Shown here: piece by piece, positions 11,817-13,640 of the stretch
Layout: each line of letters begins with the position of its first letter
Numbering within the stretch: position 1 is the first letter of the stretch
Assembly: GCA_028274885.1 (NCBI GenBank)
Contig: JAQCMX010000158.1
Span: 1-13,640 of the forward strand
Direction: 5' to 3'
Origin: Haloarculaceae archaeon
GTDB taxonomy: Archaea; Halobacteriota; Halobacteria; Halobacteriales; Haloarculaceae
Length of the DNA: 13,640 nt
Notes under the pieces: model-generated
Seen by the model: only the letters and a program-made list of their open reading frames with translations
Database searches by the model: none
What the model was told of the DNA's origin: nothing
Translations under genes and position numbers: made by a program

Positions 11817-13640
11817 TCACCGGGCTTTGCCACCGGCGGGGTCGTCGTGTCCTTCGATCTCTGCGAGGACGCGTTGGTGAAACTCCTGTAAGACGGCGGA
11901 TTCGTCTTCGGCAAGAACCACGTCGGATGCCATGAGTGTCGCCAGCCCAAAGGCCTTGGGCGAGGGTGAGTCTACTCGCCTGGCCGTGACCGACAACTCC
12001 CCGGCCTGGATCGAACCGAGAACCGCCTCGATGCCCGCAACGTTGAGTTTGTCCTCCAGTATCTCCCGATAGGTTTCCTCGATGACCGCGAAATCGTCGA
12101 GATCCTCGGCAAACCCGAGTAACATTTCGCTGTTGACCTGTTGCTGGCTCGCCGATTTCTCGTGGCCCTTGTAGCGTTTGAGTATCATCAGCGAACGGGT
12201 CGCGTCGATGCGGAAGTACCGTTTTAGCAGATCAGTGCCATCCAGACTCGCCCGTAGATCACCCCGAACCTGTTCGGGCCGGAGTGACTCGACGATACCC
12301 GTGAGGTCCACCTTCCGATTGAGCGGGATAGAGAGGGTGAATCCGTGATCAGCCACCGCAACCGTCACGTTCGCGTTGGCCTCCTGTGCACACCGGTAGG
12401 CGAGCAGCCGCGAGAACCCGTCGTTGAACCGGCGGCCGTAGTTCGAGTGCACGTAGTAGTGGCGTTCGTACTCGTCGTGGTCCATCGTCTCCTCTATGAC
12501 AAGTCTGCGATCTGTGCTGACACTGTCTGACCCGGCAAACCGACACTGTTCGTCGAACATCCGGGTGATGGCCCGTACGGAGTGTTCATCGAGCGGAAAC
12601 TCCCGCAGCCACACCCGGAGAGCAGAGCGTCCGCCATCATCCAGACGCTCGAGAACTTCCCGCTGGAACTGGAGAATCTCCCGTCCGAGATCGTAGGAAA
12701 GCGGGAGTCGCTCCGAGAACCACGAGGGGACGGTCGGCCGGGCGCCGGTCCGGTCTACGTACACCTTCGATCCCCGCCGGTAGCGGTACTCGAGGTGGTC
12801 ACCGCCGAGCACGAACACGTCGCCGGTCTCAAGCGTATCGAGATACTCCTCGTCGAGTTGCCCAACCCACTCGTCGTTCGACCGGGTGAACACGTCACAG
12901 GTGAACGAGTCGGGAATCGTCCCGATGTTGGTCATGTATATGACCCGGGCCAGTCGGCCGCGCTTGCCGATCAGTCCCTCGCCCACGTCGAACTCCTCGT
13001 AGTGGTGTTCCCCGGATGGCGGATCGTTGGTGTCACGCCAGACCTTGGCGTAGACGTTGTTGTCCTCGAGCCCGTCGTAGTCGGCGGTCAGGTACCGCAG
13101 GAGCTGTTCCCAGCGGTCGTCCCCGTAGGTCCGGTAGGGGTAGGCTCGCCGAAGGATCTCCCGGATCTCCCTTTCGGGCCGGGGGCCGTTGATCGCCATG
13201 CCGTAGACGTGTTGGGCCGCGACATCCTGTGCGTTCTCCGGGACAAACACCCTGTCTACGAACCCTTTCTCGGCTTTCTGTAGCATGACGGCACATTCGA
13301 TCAGTTCGTCGCGGTCGAGCGCGACGACCCGACCGGTTACTGTCTCCCCGAGCTGGTGGCCCGCCCGGCCCACACGCTGGAGCAGGGCGGCCACCGATTT
13401 TGGCGACCCGACCTGAACGACGAGGTCGAGATGGGGCATATCGATCCCGAGTTCGAGTGAGGTCGAGGTCGTCACGACATCCAACTCGCCCGCCTTCAAC
13501 GATGCCTCGATGTGCTGGCGTTTCTCTTTCGAGAGGCTGCCGTGGTGACACCCCGAGTTCTCGTCGTCGTAGCCATCGAACCGCTCACGGAGATTGTGCA
13601 GGACCCGCTCGGCCCCCGAACGGGTGTTCGTGAACACCAG
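11817..13640 (-). CDS. lhr: Lhr-type DEAD/DEAH helicase, C-terminal part (5' end beyond window)
   Basis: The C-terminal 607 residues of a large superfamily 2 helicase of the Lhr group. These are ATP-driven 3'-5' DNA or DNA-RNA translocases linked to repair. The visible part begins LVFTNTRSGAER, which is motif IV at the start of the second RecA-like domain. It continues with STSLELGIDMPHLDLVVQVGSP (motif V) and QRVGRAGH (motif VI, encoded near 13356-13382). The long region after it has the winged-helix and Lhr-core sequence, e.g. NIGTIPDSF and HSNYGRRFNDGFSRLLAYR. Walker A and B motifs lie in the missing N-terminal third, about 300 residues if the length is normal. The frame is open to the last base, so the apparent GTG at 13637 is internal. 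It ends with a polar tail and converges on the hydrolase. Confidence 0.95.
   Translation of the reverse strand: MVFTNTRSGAERVLHNLRERFDGYDDENSGCHHGSLSKEKRQHIEASLKAGELDVVTTSTSLELGIDMPHLDLVVQVGSPKSVAALLQRVGRAGHQLGETVTGRVVALDRDELIECAVMLQKAEKGFVDRVFVPENAQDVAAQHVYGMAINGPRPEREIREILRRAYPYRTYGDDRWEQLLRYLTADYDGLEDNNVYAKVWRDTNDPPSGEHHYEEFDVGEGLIGKRGRLARVIYMTNIGTIPDSFTCDVFTRSNDEWVGQLDEEYLDTLETGDVFVLGGDHLEYRYRRGSKVYVDRTGARPTVPSWFSERLPLSYDLGREILQFQREVLERLDDGGRSALRVWLREFPLDEHSVRAITRMFDEQCRFAGSDSVSTDRRLVIEETMDHDEYERHYYVHSNYGRRFNDGFSRLLAYRCAQEANANVTVAVADHGFTLSIPLNRKVDLTGIVESLRPEQVRGDLRASLDGTDLLKRYFRIDATRSLMILKRYKGHEKSASQQQVNSEMLLGFAEDLDDFAVIEETYREILEDKLNVAGIEAVLGSIQAGELSVTARRVDSPSPKAFGLATLMASDVVLAEDESAVLQEFHQRVLAEIEGHDDPAGGKAR

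Noticed and set aside
1..13640. Mobile element, CRISPR array, toxin-antitoxin or defence system
   Set aside because: No transposase, integrase, spaced direct repeats, paired small genes or defence-domain genes are seen on either strand.

Overview
The window is a stretch of haloarchaeal chromosome. The evidence is high GC with mostly G/C-ended codons, acidic protein surfaces rich in Asp and Glu, archaeal TATA-like boxes about 25 bases before start codons (the leaderless-mRNA pattern), a split B12-dependent methylmalonyl-CoA mutase, an Lhr-type helicase, and a histidine kinase of the haloarchaeal type. I cannot name the genus from sequence alone. Twelve protein genes are supported, and they cover almost all of the window. 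No RNA gene, insertion sequence, CRISPR array or prophage gene is visible, and no gene-free gap exceeds about 235 bases.

Region 1 (1-3670) holds leucine biosynthesis and its neighbours. It has the 3' part of leuD (isopropylmalate isomerase small subunit, cut by the window edge), then a small two-CBS-domain protein on the opposite strand, then leuB (3-isopropylmalate dehydrogenase) with its own promoter. A carotenoid cleavage oxygenase with all four iron-binding histidines follows. The CBS gene splits what would otherwise be a leuD-leuB run.

Region 2 (3763-6255) holds sensing and stress genes. A membrane histidine kinase on the minus strand has membrane segments on both sides of its kinase core. 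It is divergent from a 78-residue CxxC protein of the SelW/Rdx thioredoxin-like family, and a UspA protein with the ATP-binding motif follows. The divergent promoter region carries a perfect dyad, AATACG-GCTG-CGTATT.

Region 3 (6373-8813) holds an ABC-2 exporter. The ATPase and permease genes are two bases apart, with a good Shine-Dalgarno site for the second gene. A convergent DUF420 membrane protein, a family linked to haem-copper oxidase maturation in bacteria, lies just after them.

Region 4 (9049-10596) holds the small B12-binding subunit of methylmalonyl-CoA mutase directly abutting meaB, its GTPase chaperone. MeaB carries an extra low-complexity insert of about 50 residues. Codon choice changes sharply near this insert, which suggests a mosaic or recently altered 3' half.

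Region 5 (10769-13640) holds an alpha/beta hydrolase convergent with the C-terminal two thirds of an Lhr helicase that runs off the right edge.

Most of the window is ordinary haloarchaeal core genome, and I do not see a convincing undescribed multi-gene system. The best leads are the kinase's C-terminal membrane module, the palindrome in the kinase/Rdx promoter region, and the MeaB insert with its codon switch.
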